DNA from: Aminipila sp032051575
Lineage (GTDB): Bacteria; Bacillota; Clostridia; Peptostreptococcales; Anaerovoracaceae
Direction of reading: 5' to 3'
Assembly: GCF_032051575.1 (NCBI RefSeq)
Contig: NZ_DAMBYD010000003.1
Location: 248,001-312,000, forward strand
Length of the DNA stretch: 64,000 nucleotides
Shown: positions 34,371 to 43,447 of the stretch, piece after piece
How positions within the stretch are numbered: position 1 is the stretch's first letter
Layout: each line of letters opens with the position of its first letter
Notes under the pieces: model-generated
Databases searched by the model: none
Seen by the model: the letters and a program-made list of their open reading frames with translations, nothing else
Told to the model about the DNA's origin: nothing
Position numbers and translations under genes: made by a program

Positions 34371-36620
34371 TTATCTGTGAACAATTAGAATTGCATCGCC
34401 GGAACCACTTACGCCTCTATTCAAATCAATACTTGGATCTGGCAATGCCCATCCCTCAGGAATTGGAGGCTGATTGCCATAGTAGCCACTGATTGCTGTA
34501 AGAGGTTTATCTCCACCTGTTTTATAATACAAAAAGAGGTCTTTCCCACCAGCTTTATAGTTCAAATCTCCATCAATTCTTGTAAAATCCTTTCTTTTAT
34601 CGCCTTCCTGTTTAATCATGACAGCAAGAGATGTTATGGCCTTTGATTTATCATTGCTTAACAAGTATCCAATATATACATAAGGCTTCCCTGTGTCATA
34701 ATTAGCATCAAGGTAGTAGTCACTATTGTTATTAGTATCTACAGTCGCAGTTTTTGTATTGATGCATACAATATTGTAACCCTCCGGTATTTTAGACTTA
34801 GCTTCATTTTTGTTTTTTCCGTTGACTACAATAATATTGGTAATATACTTCATCGAATCTTCTTTATTAAAATCGTAACCATTAATCATACTGTCTCTTT
34901 TAAGTGATATGTTTTCAAATGCCATCTCTAAAGCGGCAGCTTTGCTTTTATCACTTATTAAATCCCATATTGGAATCATTGAATTATTAAAATCATTGAC
35001 ATAACATATATCAGGGTCATCCTTTAATGACTTGACCCATTCCGCATATTGGCTGCTAATTTGTTCAGCTGAATTACCCGTAATACCAATCCCACCAACT
35101 CCACGGAATGTAAGAGTTGAATTACTTACAAAATTCTCAACCATTTTTTCATCTGCTACTTTGGCACTGCCGCTGGTATTTCCATAAGATGCCTTTGCAG
35201 CCATTGCAATTTGCTGATCAGTAAGAGAGGATGTATTTTGCAGATTATAATTTAATTCCAGTCTTCCTCCTAAGGTATAACGGGCAATTAAATGTGTACC
35301 ATACTTATCAAAGATCTCATTGCATTTTTCTTCATCAGATGCATTCAGGGAAGTTGGAGTAAAGGTACCCTCAGATTTCTTTTCATAGGTTCTACCTTCA
35401 AAATCCAGATTATCTATGGCTGTTTTAAACCCCTTTGAAAGATAAGGCTGTAATTCATCTACGTCATTATAAACCAAATACTTTTCTGCTACAGGATGAA
35501 GTTCAATATGCTTGATTAGTTCTTGGTTTGATGACATTTTATTTGTCATGGAAAAGTCTGTCTCAAGTGATCCGCTAAACAAAGCTCCTTTATGTTTAAC
35601 CTTTGCACTAGCATTTAATTTGTTGCATAAATCAGAAGCTTTACTTGAGATGGTATCAAGTATACTGGTACTGCTACTCTTTGAAGTAGCAACCATAGAT
35701 TTTAGAACAGTTGAATCAAGTATTGGAGCATGCAGGTTGATCTCAGCTGAACAGATTTGTCCACTATTAATCACATGATATCCATATATGAGATAGTTGG
35801 TGAGTTGGTCCTCAGAAGCTTTTACATCTTCAGTGTCATTTTTCTCATTGTCTGAATGCTTTGCTGCCTTGTCTACTATCTCACTGGCATCCTCTACCGT
35901 TATGGTATCATTTGGGTCAATGTAACCATATTCATCTGGAGTTATAATGTTATGATTGGTAAGATATGACAATGCTTCAGCCGCCCAGCTATTAATCTTG
36001 GTTTCACTTTTAATGTTTAGTTTTCCAACTTCTTTTATGATTTCTGGGTTTACCAGCTTTAAGGTCTTATATAGCATAACGGCTTTTTCCTCAAGCTTCA
36101 GCTTGTCGTTTGGCTTGAAATATCCATTGCCCTTTCCAACAATCAACCCTAATTTATATGCTTTAAGAATGTATTTGTCAGAGGTATCTTTAAACGGGGT
36201 CTTTTCTGGTAATTTAATTTCCGGATTCTTACCTGTACGTTCATTAACCAGGTATTCATATAATTCTATAATTATTTCACAATAATCCTTTCTGGATACG
36301 GGCTCTGAAAGCTTGATTAAATCTTCATCCGGAAGAAAATCAAACTCTATCTCATCCAATAAATTCTGATAAGTATCTGAGTCATACTCATCTTCACTTA
36401 CTTCATCATAATTTGTATCAATATCATAAGCAGAATCGTCCAAGGTGGGTTCATCTACATCATCTGTATTTTTATCCTTACTTATAGCTGCATCATCTGC
36501 AGTACTAGTGTTTTCATCCTCATTAAAAGTTGAATCAGCAAAAATCATTTGTGTCGGTGTGATAAATACTGAAGTAAAGATAAATACAAATATTATCATA
36601 ATTGTTAGCATTCTTTTCAT
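34371..36620 (-). CDS. Secreted SLH-domain MACPF (perforin-like) protein with C-terminal beta-prism-like domain
   Basis: A 749-residue protein in four parts. A signal peptide (about 1-29, ending MIFADS) is followed by an Asp/Glu/Thr-rich low-complexity stretch (about 30-100). Divergent SLH motifs fill about 100-255, for example GNGYFKPNDKLKLEEK and YGYIDPNDTITVED. A MACPF domain (about 275-580) carries the signature KYGTHLIARYTLGGRLEL at 439-456, with Tyr-Gly-Thr-His and the Gly-Gly pair. The C-terminal part (about 590-749) repeats a pattern of PEGYNIV, GDLNYKAGGKDLFLYYK and PEGWAL...DLN, like the MABP beta-prism domain found after bacterial MACPF in Photorhabdus. MACPF proteins oligomerise and punch membranes; here the SLH part would tether it to the cell wall. 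The target membrane is unknown. AAAGGAGG precedes the ATG. Confidence 0.88.
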   Translation of the reverse strand: MKRMLTIMIIFVFIFTSVFITPTQMIFADSTFNEDENTSTADDAAISKDKNTDDVDEPTLDDSAYDIDTNYDEVSEDEYDSDTYQNLLDEIEFDFLPDEDLIKLSEPVSRKDYCEIIIELYEYLVNERTGKNPEIKLPEKTPFKDTSDKYILKAYKLGLIVGKGNGYFKPNDKLKLEEKAVMLYKTLKLVNPEIIKEVGKLNIKSETKINSWAAEALSYLTNHNIITPDEYGYIDPNDTITVEDASEIVDKAAKHSDNEKNDTEDVKASEDQLTNYLIYGYHVINSGQICSAEINLHAPILDSTVLKSMVATSKSSSTSILDTISSKASDLCNKLNASAKVKHKGALFSGSLETDFSMTNKMSSNQELIKHIELHPVAEKYLVYNDVDELQPYLSKGFKTAIDNLDFEGRTYEKKSEGTFTPTSLNASDEEKCNEIFDKYGTHLIARYTLGGRLELNYNLQNTSSLTDQQIAMAAKASYGNTSGSAKVADEKMVENFVSNSTLTFRGVGGIGITGNSAEQISSQYAEWVKSLKDDPDICYVNDFNNSMIPIWDLISDKSKAAALEMAFENISLKRDSMINGYDFNKEDSMKYITNIIVVNGKNKNEAKSKIPEGYNIVCINTKTATVDTNNNSDYYLDANYDTGKPYVYIGYLLSNDKSKAITSLAVMIKQEGDKRKDFTRIDGDLNYKAGGKDLFLYYKTGGDKPLTAISGYYGNQPPIPEGWALPDPSIDLNRGVSGSGDAILIVHR

Positions 36621-36998
36621 GTAATATTTCCTCCTTTTGTTAATAGAAATTTATAGTTTTGAATATAGAAAGAAACTTATGAAGAATTTAACTTTGTCAT
36701 ACTACATGCTTTCATAACAAACATCCCCTTCTTCTTAATATTATTGGTCTAATAGAAAAGTATATAGTCTATAACTATATTACTTATAATTGCAAATAAT
36801 CAAATAGTGACTGTAGTCATTATATATCTATATTAATAAAATAACAAGAATGATTTGGTTAAAACAGCCTATAAAATTCAGATGTGATATGATTAAGTCC
36901 AATATGCAGTCATGAAAAACAGCCACCACAATGTCAATAATAGACAATGTGGTGGCTGTTGTATTTATTCTATCTTTAATTTTGTTTTCATTGATTAT
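36621..36998. other. Intergenic region upstream of the SLH-MACPF gene
   Basis: No gene is seen in these 378 bases. The half near the MACPF gene is extremely AT-rich and presumably holds its promoter; I could not single out a convincing -35/-10 pair. The other half carries the terminator of the TetR/acyl-CoA ligase operon. Confidence 0.5.
36914..36959 (-). terminator. Terminator of the acyl-CoA ligase/tetR operon
   Basis: An 11-bp perfect outer stem CAGCCACCACA with TGTGGTGGCTG (36920-36930 and 36948-36958), extended with mismatches, followed on the minus strand by TTTTTC. Located 40 bases beyond the tetR stop. Confidence 0.88.
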
Positions 36999-37622
36999 TT
37001 ACACTTTTTTGAGACCTGACAGAAGAAGAGTAAAATGTTCCATCATCTGCTCTTTCAGATTGAAATCAGGGTATCTGATGCACCATTCATAACAAAGTCC
37101 GCGCATAGCCATGACAAGATGGACTGCAACTGTTTTAGCTGAAAAGTCTGACCTAAATTCTCCTTGCCTTATGCCTTGATCAATCAAATCTTGGAATGTG
37201 CCATAGATATCTCTGTTTGCTCCTAGAAGCATGCTCGTATCAACTGTTCTGTCAATTTGAATTCGATACACATTTTTCATTTCGATGTAACCAATACTGC
37301 TCCCAATAAAATCAGCAATTTTTTCAACCAATGAAAAAAGGACGACAGAAGAAGATGTATCCTCTGGGAATGACTTTAGAAAAGCTCTGTAGTCCAAATC
37401 CAATTTGCTCACATATTCCGTAATCAGTGCAACGATCAAGGAATCTTTGGAATCAAAATGCACATAAAATGTGCCCTTTGATATTCCTGCCTTTTCTACA
37501 ATGGAATCCACGCTGACATTGTCAAACCCATATTCTTTGAACAATTGATCAGCACATTGATATATCTTATTTTTTGTTTTTGTAGCTCTCACTTTATTGC
37601 CGTTGATTTTCTTTACTTCCAT
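36999..37622 (-). CDS. TetR-family regulator, probably of fatty-acid activation genes
   Basis: A 207-residue TetR-family protein. The helix-turn-helix (about 12-60) reads ADQLFKEYGFDNVSVDSIVE then AGISKGTFYVHFDSKDSL. The ligand domain is not diagnostic. It lies 33 bases after two long-chain acyl-CoA ligase genes on the same strand and is followed by a terminator, so it is the last gene of that operon. By analogy with FadR-type TetR proteins that bind acyl-CoA, control of the ligase operon is a reasonable inference; no operator was found near 41580 by eye. Confidence 0.87.
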   Translation of the reverse strand: MEVKKINGNKVRATKTKNKIYQCADQLFKEYGFDNVSVDSIVEKAGISKGTFYVHFDSKDSLIVALITEYVSKLDLDYRAFLKSFPEDTSSSVVLFSLVEKIADFIGSSIGYIEMKNVYRIQIDRTVDTSMLLGANRDIYGTFQDLIDQGIRQGEFRSDFSAKTVAVHLVMAMRGLCYEWCIRYPDFNLKEQMMEHFTLLLSGLKKV

Positions 37623-37655
37623 TCAATGAATTCCCCTATAACAGTTTCTAATTAT

Positions 37656-39419
37656 TTATTGCTTATTGGCTTCCACAAACCTTTTAATTTTCTTCGAAGT
37701 ATTCTTCTCAAACTCTGCTTTACGCAATACAATACGCTTTATTTTTTTAAAGTATGGAGATGTCTGATTTATTTTATCAACTTCATTCCAAAGAAGTTCT
37801 TCTACCATATCATCCGTATATCCTTCACCTAAAAATTCAGTCACTTCTTCTTCATCTATACGAATGGATGCTACAATGACCGTATCCAGTCCATCCTCAG
37901 ATTCCCTATCATAAACAAAGGACTCCAGTATATAAGGAATACTGCTTAAATAGTATTCTAATTCTTCTGGATATACATTTTTGCCGTTTTTAGTAATAAT
38001 TACATTTTTCTTTCTACCAGTAATAAATGCATAACCTTCTGAATCAATATAACCTAAATCCCCTGTATAGAACCATCCATCTTTGAGCACTTCCGCTGTA
38101 GCTTCCGGCATATTATAATATCCAAGCATTACGTTACCGCCCTTAAGACAGATTTCGCCTATCCCCTCTTCATTTATTTCTACTACCTTCATATCAAAAT
38201 TAGGTAAAGCTCTTCCAATCGATGCAGATTTTGCTGCTTTGTCTGGATTAAGCGCACCAATCGGTGAACACTCCGTGAGTCCATAGCCCTGTAACGCCAT
38301 AATTCCAAAATCACGTAACCCGTCAAGTGTTTCTGGATTAATTGCAGCTCCGCCACAAATCATTAAACGCATTCTTCCACCAAATATAGCTCTAATATCC
38401 TTTAAGAAAACATTTCCTAGATCTAAGCCTATTTTTTTAGTTGCTCTATTGACTTTAATAACTTTCCTTAATAAACTTTCTTTACCCTGCTTTCTTACAT
38501 TCTGCCAAATTTTTCTGTACAGATTTTCGAATAGTATAGGAACTCCTAAAAATACGGTAGGGCTTATCTCTTCTAAATTCTTTGTAATATACTTAAGTCC
38601 CTCACAATATGCGATTGCAGCTCCTTTATAAAGCGGAAGCAAAAACCCGCAAGTACATTCATATGTATGATGCACAGGCAGTATGGAAAAGAATATGTCA
38701 TCTGATCGGATTTCCAAAACTGTAGGTGCAGACATTAAATCTTCAACTATATTTTTATGACAAAGCATTACACCTTTAGAAACTCCTGTAGTCCCAGAAG
38801 TAAATAACAAAATATTCAACGTTTCTCTGTCAATCTCTGCATCAATAAAATTTCTATTTCCTTCATTAATAGACTGTTGTCCTTCTATTAAAAGTTCTTT
38901 AAGCGATACAACTTCATTTGAACTATTTTCACTTTCCATATTAACAAGCAGCTTAATAACTGTTTCGCCACTTGCCTGCATTTCTTTAAATTTCTTTTCA
39001 TATTTAGCATCAAATAGTACACAACTTACCTCTGCATTAACAACTAACTGCATTAATTCATTAGCATTAAGCTCCTTATCTAAAGGAACTATAATCCCTG
39101 TACCACACACAGCTGCAAGGTATGATATGGACCATTCATAACTATTTTCACCTATGACGGCAATTCTCTTGCCTTTTAAGCCTCTCCCAATAAATGCAGT
39201 GCCCAGCGCATTTACATCCACAAGTGTCTTTTCATAGGTAATGTTTTCGTATTCAGCGCCCCTGCCTTTTTTAACCCAGAATGCAGTATTATCTGGGTAC
39301 AATTCCGCACTAGATTCCAGCATTTGTTTTATATCATCAATAGGTCTGCTTAGCTTATATCTGATATGGGGGTCCATGTTCTCATTTATTTTTTTAACAA
39401 ATTCTTCAGCTTGTAGCAT
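37656..39419 (-). CDS. Long-chain acyl-CoA ligase (AMP-forming), copy 2
   Basis: A 587-residue member of the ANL superfamily. The AMP/ATP loop LLFTSGTTGVSKGVMLCHKN is at about 206-225, then GGAAINPETL, the acyl-site QGYGLTECSP, DGWFYTGDLGYIDSEG and the C-terminal GRKKNVIITKNGKNVYPEE with the catalytic lysine region NTSKKIKRF at the end. It should activate free fatty acids to acyl-CoA. It starts 8 bases after the stop of copy 1 and is clearly its paralogue, so the pair arose by tandem duplication and divergence. Confidence 0.91.
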   Translation of the reverse strand: MLQAEEFVKKINENMDPHIRYKLSRPIDDIKQMLESSAELYPDNTAFWVKKGRGAEYENITYEKTLVDVNALGTAFIGRGLKGKRIAVIGENSYEWSISYLAAVCGTGIIVPLDKELNANELMQLVVNAEVSCVLFDAKYEKKFKEMQASGETVIKLLVNMESENSSNEVVSLKELLIEGQQSINEGNRNFIDAEIDRETLNILLFTSGTTGVSKGVMLCHKNIVEDLMSAPTVLEIRSDDIFFSILPVHHTYECTCGFLLPLYKGAAIAYCEGLKYITKNLEEISPTVFLGVPILFENLYRKIWQNVRKQGKESLLRKVIKVNRATKKIGLDLGNVFLKDIRAIFGGRMRLMICGGAAINPETLDGLRDFGIMALQGYGLTECSPIGALNPDKAAKSASIGRALPNFDMKVVEINEEGIGEICLKGGNVMLGYYNMPEATAEVLKDGWFYTGDLGYIDSEGYAFITGRKKNVIITKNGKNVYPEELEYYLSSIPYILESFVYDRESEDGLDTVIVASIRIDEEEVTEFLGEGYTDDMVEELLWNEVDKINQTSPYFKKIKRIVLRKAEFEKNTSKKIKRFVEANKQ

Positions 39420-39427
39420 TTTAGCTC

Positions 39428-41158
39428 CTATTCTTCTATGTTGGATTGATTAAATCGCTTAATCTTTCTTGTAGTAGTTTTTTCAAATTCTGTTTCCCTT
39501 ATCCCAAAGCGCTTAACTCTCTTATATAAAGGCATTTGCTCATTTATCTTGTCAATTTCTTCTTTTATAAACGCCCTTAAATCAGATGTCGAAAGTTCAC
39601 CTGCCGAATCCTTTATCGCTTCTCGATCAAGGTAGACTTCTGCTTTAACAATAGTATCTCCAGATTTTTCATCAGTAATACCGTGAACTAAAGCTTCCTC
39701 AATAAACCTGTTCTGAGTCAGGTAGAATTCCACTTCTTCCGGGAAGATATTCTTACCATTTTTAGTCACGATAACACTTTTCTTTCTTCCACAGACATAT
39801 AAAAATCCGTCTTTATCAAAATATCCATAGTCACCTGTATGAAGCCATCCATCTTTTAGAACCTCTGCCGTTTCTTCAGGATTATTGTAATATCCAAGCA
39901 TCACAGAATCACCCTTGCAAATAATTTCTCCAACTCCGCTTTTATCCGCATCAATAATCTTGATTTCAGTTCCTGGCATAGGAAGACCAGCTGCTGCCGG
40001 TTTACTGTAACGATCTTTGTTTACTGCTATAATCGGAGAATTCTCAGTCATTCCATAGCCCTGTATCATAGGGATACCTAAAGCCTGAATACTTTCTATA
40101 ACAGTAGGGTCAATTGCAGCACCTCCAGCTATAAACAAATTCATATGGTTCCCCATAGCATTATGTACATCCTTAAAAATTTTCTTTACGATTTCAGGAT
40201 GATTATAAAGCTTAAGTGCATTGGAAATAGCCATCATTTTTTTCATCTTCCCCAATTTTCCAGAGGATTCAGCCTGTTTTAAAATTTTCTTATACATGGA
40301 TTCAAAAACAAGCGGTACTCCAAGCATTACACCTGCCGGAGCTTCTGCCATATTCTTTGTAATATACTTCAGACCTTCACATATGGCTACCGTCATTCCC
40401 TGATATATTCCCGTAAATATATGACAGGTCAATTCATATGAATGGTGCATTGGCAGTACGGAAAGACCTATATCCTCATAAGGAATGGATACATACTTAG
40501 ACATATTATATACATTTGCTGTAATGTTTTTGTGAGAGAGCATGACGCCTTTTGCAAGTCCTGTAGTGCCCGATGTAAATAGAAGGGAGCACATGGCTTC
40601 TCTATCAATTTCAGCATCAATGAATTTATGATTTCCCTGATCTATTAATTTTTTTCCCTCTTCTAGCAGCTTATCCATGTCATATGTATAAGGCAATTCA
40701 GCCTCATCCATGCAAATTCTATATTGAACCGGCTGTTCCAGCTGTGCCATAGTATCAACAATTGTCTTTTCCATTTTTTTTGAATAGACAATAGCGCTTA
40801 CTTCAGCTCTAGTAAGTAAATTAGCCATTTCCTTAGCAGGAAGTTCTCTGTCCAAAGGTACGATTACTCCAGTGCCATTCGTTACAGACAAATACGTAAC
40901 AATCCATTTATAACTATTTTCTCCAACTACTGCTATCTTTTTACCCTTCAGTCCCATCTCAATGAATTGGGTTCCTAAGGCATCAATATCTTCTTTAAAT
41001 TTTCTATATTTTATAGGGGTATATTCCCCACCCGGTACTTGCTTGACAAGATATGCATCCTTCTCAGAAAATAATTCTGCGCTTGTATCAACCATGTCTT
41101 TTAAATCACTAATTTCCCTAAACTCGTACAAGGTATCTTTATATTTTTTATCGTTCAT
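39428..41158 (-). CDS. Long-chain acyl-CoA ligase (AMP-forming), copy 1
   Basis: A 576-residue ANL-family ligase with LLFTSGTTGLAKGVMLSHKN (about 188-207), IAGGAAIDPT, QGYGMTENSP, DGWLHTGDYGYFDKDG and GRKKSVIVTKNGKNIFPEE. The C-terminal TTRKIKRF holds the catalytic Lys. It lies 9 bases from the C_GCAxxG_C_C gene upstream and 8 bases from copy 2, so all are one operon. Long-chain or branched-chain acids are likely substrates; beta-oxidation genes are absent nearby, so a role in membrane lipid recycling or in scavenging is as likely as catabolism. Confidence 0.91.
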   Translation of the reverse strand: MNDKKYKDTLYEFREISDLKDMVDTSAELFSEKDAYLVKQVPGGEYTPIKYRKFKEDIDALGTQFIEMGLKGKKIAVVGENSYKWIVTYLSVTNGTGVIVPLDRELPAKEMANLLTRAEVSAIVYSKKMEKTIVDTMAQLEQPVQYRICMDEAELPYTYDMDKLLEEGKKLIDQGNHKFIDAEIDREAMCSLLFTSGTTGLAKGVMLSHKNITANVYNMSKYVSIPYEDIGLSVLPMHHSYELTCHIFTGIYQGMTVAICEGLKYITKNMAEAPAGVMLGVPLVFESMYKKILKQAESSGKLGKMKKMMAISNALKLYNHPEIVKKIFKDVHNAMGNHMNLFIAGGAAIDPTVIESIQALGIPMIQGYGMTENSPIIAVNKDRYSKPAAAGLPMPGTEIKIIDADKSGVGEIICKGDSVMLGYYNNPEETAEVLKDGWLHTGDYGYFDKDGFLYVCGRKKSVIVTKNGKNIFPEEVEFYLTQNRFIEEALVHGITDEKSGDTIVKAEVYLDREAIKDSAGELSTSDLRAFIKEEIDKINEQMPLYKRVKRFGIRETEFEKTTTRKIKRFNQSNIEE

Positions 41159-41167
41159 TGGGTCCCC

Positions 41168-41575
41168 CTACTTTGCAAGCAGCATCTTCTCTAATATGCT
41201 TGCAGCATCTTCTATGCATCCATCACAGCTTCTCAGAACTGATCCGCCTGTTATGCCCTTTATGTCACTACAATTAATGGACTGATTCTTTTCAAGAAAT
41301 GCATTTGTCATTTCTTTCATTGTGCCATAGCAGCTTTTCTTAGTTGCGGGTGCATCTAAATTCCCATCACTTAGCTTCATACCTGCAACCATAGCCATAG
41401 CGGTTACCGCACCACAAGTTCCCATAGTTCCCATACCAAATCCATATGCTTCTGCCATTTTAAAAGCAGTCTTTTCATCTATTCCAAATAAGTCACAGTA
41501 CGCACAAACTACAGACTGTGCACAATTATAACCTTTTTTATGGTTAGCTAATGCTTGCTTAACTCTTTCTGACAT
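41168..41575 (-). CDS. C_GCAxxG_C_C family redox protein
   Basis: A 135-residue protein with the named cysteine pattern: YNCAQSV at about 16-22, MGTCGAVTAM at about 52-61, KKSCYG and two C-terminal cysteines in LRSCDGCIED. The family is common in anaerobes, is thought to bind a redox cofactor or metal through these cysteines, and has no firmly assigned reaction. There is no signal peptide. It is the first gene of the operon with two acyl-CoA ligases and a TetR regulator, an odd partner for a redox protein. AAGAAAATG-type spacing with GGAGGAAG upstream supports the start. Confidence 0.88.
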   Translation of the reverse strand: MSERVKQALANHKKGYNCAQSVVCAYCDLFGIDEKTAFKMAEAYGFGMGTMGTCGAVTAMAMVAGMKLSDGNLDAPATKKSCYGTMKEMTNAFLEKNQSINCSDIKGITGGSVLRSCDGCIEDAASILEKMLLAK

Positions 41576-41620
41576 TTTCTTCCTCCAAAAATAATCTATC
41601 TTTTAATTGTACCACATTTT

Positions 41621-42379
41621 TTATTCTGTTACTATTTTTATAAATAATAAAAATAATACCAGAAGCATTATGGGTTTAACTACTTTAGTTCCGCCTTTTA
41701 ATACAAGTCCACTGCCTATGTAATTCCCCGCTATTCCGAAGACTCCTGCTGTTATAGAAAGAAGAAACAGTACTTTTCCATTTATCATAAAGGTAACTAA
41801 TGCCGCCAGATTGGAAGCTAGATTTACCAGCTTTGTATTTCCAGAAGCATTGCGTATATCCATTTTAGCAAGTCCTGTTAATATTAGGATCAGAAAAGTT
41901 CCTGTACCTGGACCATAAAAGCCATCATATCCTCCGATTATAAATGAGGCTGCCAATGCAATTATTACTTGCTGCTTTCTATTAACTGTAGTATCTTCTT
42001 CACTCTCAGTAAAACTGTCTTTTCTTAGTACACAAAATGCTACTATAGGAAGGACAAAGATTAAAAGTCCTTTAAGATAGGCTTCATCTACAAAAAGGGC
42101 TATATTAGCGCCAATTGCAGAACCTGCAAGCGCTAAAACAATAGATGCCGGGGCTATTTTTAAGTCTGCTGCACCATTTTTAACATATCTAAAGGTTGAA
42201 ATAATAGTTCCCATGAAAGAAGAAAGTTTATTACACCCTAAAGCATAATGTGGAGGAACTCCTGCAGCCATGTATGCTGGCAGAGAGATGATGCCTCCGC
42301 CACCTGCTATAGAATCAATCAGTGCCGCTAAAAATACCAGCGGACAGACTATTAAAAATGTTGTTGTATTGATATCCAT
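41621..42379 (-). CDS. TSUP (TauE/SafE) family membrane permease
   Basis: A protein of about 252 residues with eight or so membrane helices. Signatures are ALIDSIAGGGGIISLPAYMA near the N-terminus and the internal-repeat GGYDGFYGPGTGTFLI. TSUP proteins export sulfite, sulfonates or related anions; the substrate here is unknown. The frame allows a TTG at 42391 only 2 bases from AGGAGAA, or the ATG at 42379, 16 bases from the same site; neither spacing is ideal and I report the ATG. It is divergent from the HTH-regulator operon. Confidence 0.88.
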   Translation of the reverse strand: MDINTTTFLIVCPLVFLAALIDSIAGGGGIISLPAYMAAGVPPHYALGCNKLSSFMGTIISTFRYVKNGAADLKIAPASIVLALAGSAIGANIALFVDEAYLKGLLIFVLPIVAFCVLRKDSFTESEEDTTVNRKQQVIIALAASFIIGGYDGFYGPGTGTFLILILTGLAKMDIRNASGNTKLVNLASNLAALVTFMINGKVLFLLSITAGVFGIAGNYIGSGLVLKGGTKVVKPIMLLVLFLLFIKIVTE

Positions 42380-42497
42380 TAGTATGTCCAATTCTCCTAA
42401 ATCTGTTTGTTTTTTTATTAATTTTAGTATCTTACTAAAAACTCTCTGTCATGTCAACATTTTATTAAGGAAGAGAAAGTGGAAAGACTGAGCGCCT

Positions 42498-42548
42498 AAT
42501 CAAGTTAACATTTATCAACTTGATTTAATTCGGTTAAACGAATACAAT
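42498..42548 (+). promoter_or_regulatory. Promoter of the HTH-regulator-kinase-ABC operon with an inverted repeat
   Basis: TTGATT (42520-42525), a 17-base spacer and TACAAT (42543-42548) make a good promoter. A 9-bp inverted repeat AATCAAGTT/AACTTGATT (42498-42506 and 42517-42525, 10-base centre) overlaps the -35 box, the expected place for an activator or repressor site. Confidence 0.7.
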
Positions 42549-42579
42549 AGATACATATACCCTGAAAGGATACGATGAC

Positions 42580-42759
42580 ATGGACTATATGACTGTGCGA
42601 GAAGCTGCTAAAAAATGGAGTATTACAGAGCGCTGGGTTCAGAAGCTCTGTGAAGAAAATAGAGTCAAGGGTGCTGTTCGGTTCAGCAGAGTATGGATGA
42701 TTCCAAAAGACGCAAAGAAACCCGTTGATGGACGGAGAAAGGAGAAAACCAATGAATAG
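42580..42759 (+). CDS. Small helix-turn-helix DNA-binding protein
   Basis: A 59-residue protein with an excisionase/MerR-like winged helix-turn-helix: YMTVREAAKKWSITERWVQK, followed by CEENRVKGAVRFSRVWMIPKDAKKP, a pattern common in small clostridial helix-turn-helix proteins. GAAAGG lies upstream of the ATG. Its stop overlaps the start of the response regulator by 8 bases, so the two are coupled. It could act as a local co-regulator of the operon, or be a leftover of a mobile element. No integrase is present. Confidence 0.82.
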   Translation: MDYMTVREAAKKWSITERWVQKLCEENRVKGAVRFSRVWMIPKDAKKPVDGRRKEKTNE

Positions 42760-43438
42760 AATATTACTTCTTGAAGATGATTTAAGCTTGATTGATGGGC
42801 TTTCCTGTTTATTAAAAAGGCAGGGCTTTGAATTAGACACTGCCAGAACGGTAAAAGAAGCCAATACCATTTGGATGGATGGCAAATACGGTTTGCTTAT
42901 TCTGGACGTATCCTTGCCAGACGGTTCCGGTTTTGATGTGTGTGAAAAAGTACGTCAGGTATCTAAAGTGCCGATAATCTTTTTAACTGCATCAGATGAA
43001 GAAATAAGTATCGTTACAGGACTTGATATTGGGGGTGACGATTATATCACCAAGCCCTTTAAATTAGGCGTTCTCATATCGAGAATTAACGCTTTACTTC
43101 GGAGAGCCAAGAACTTTGGAACGACGGATACAGAAATCGTATCGAACGGATTAAAAGTATTATTGCTGCAAGGACAAGTCTATAAAGACAGCCAGCTTTT
43201 GGATTTAACAACAGCGGAATACCGATTGCTTTGTCTGCTTATGCAAAATCCCAACATCATATTAACCAAAGAAAAAATTCTGGATAAGCTATGGGACGGT
43301 GAGGGCAGCTATGTGGACGATAATACATTGGCAGTATATATTCGCAGGTTAAGAATGAAGATTGAAAACAATCCGGGTGACCCACAAATGCTGCTGACCG
43401 TCAGAGGCATGGGGTACAAATGGAATGTATTGAATTGA
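42752..43438 (+). CDS. OmpR-family response regulator of a VanR/BceR-like system
   Basis: A 228-residue regulator with LLLEDDLSL, the phosphorylated Asp in LLILDVSLPDG, Thr in IFLTAS and Lys in YITKPF, followed by a winged-helix domain with LAVYIRRLRMKIENN. AAAGGAG lies before the ATG at 42752; the longer frame to 42725 is inside the HTH gene. A kinase follows 9 bases later. The CTTACA-N4-TGTAAG palindrome repeated further down the operon is a candidate target. Confidence 0.92.
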   Translation: MNRILLLEDDLSLIDGLSCLLKRQGFELDTARTVKEANTIWMDGKYGLLILDVSLPDGSGFDVCEKVRQVSKVPIIFLTASDEEISIVTGLDIGGDDYITKPFKLGVLISRINALLRRAKNFGTTDTEIVSNGLKVLLLQGQVYKDSQLLDLTTAEYRLLCLLMQNPNIILTKEKILDKLWDGEGSYVDDNTLAVYIRRLRMKIENNPGDPQMLLTVRGMGYKWNVLN

Positions 43439-43447
43439 GGTGGGCAG

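Noticed and set aside
42505..42885. A 126-codon minus-strand frame across the small HTH gene
   Set aside because: The plus-strand HTH gene and response regulator have clear motifs and ribosome binding sites; this frame has neither.
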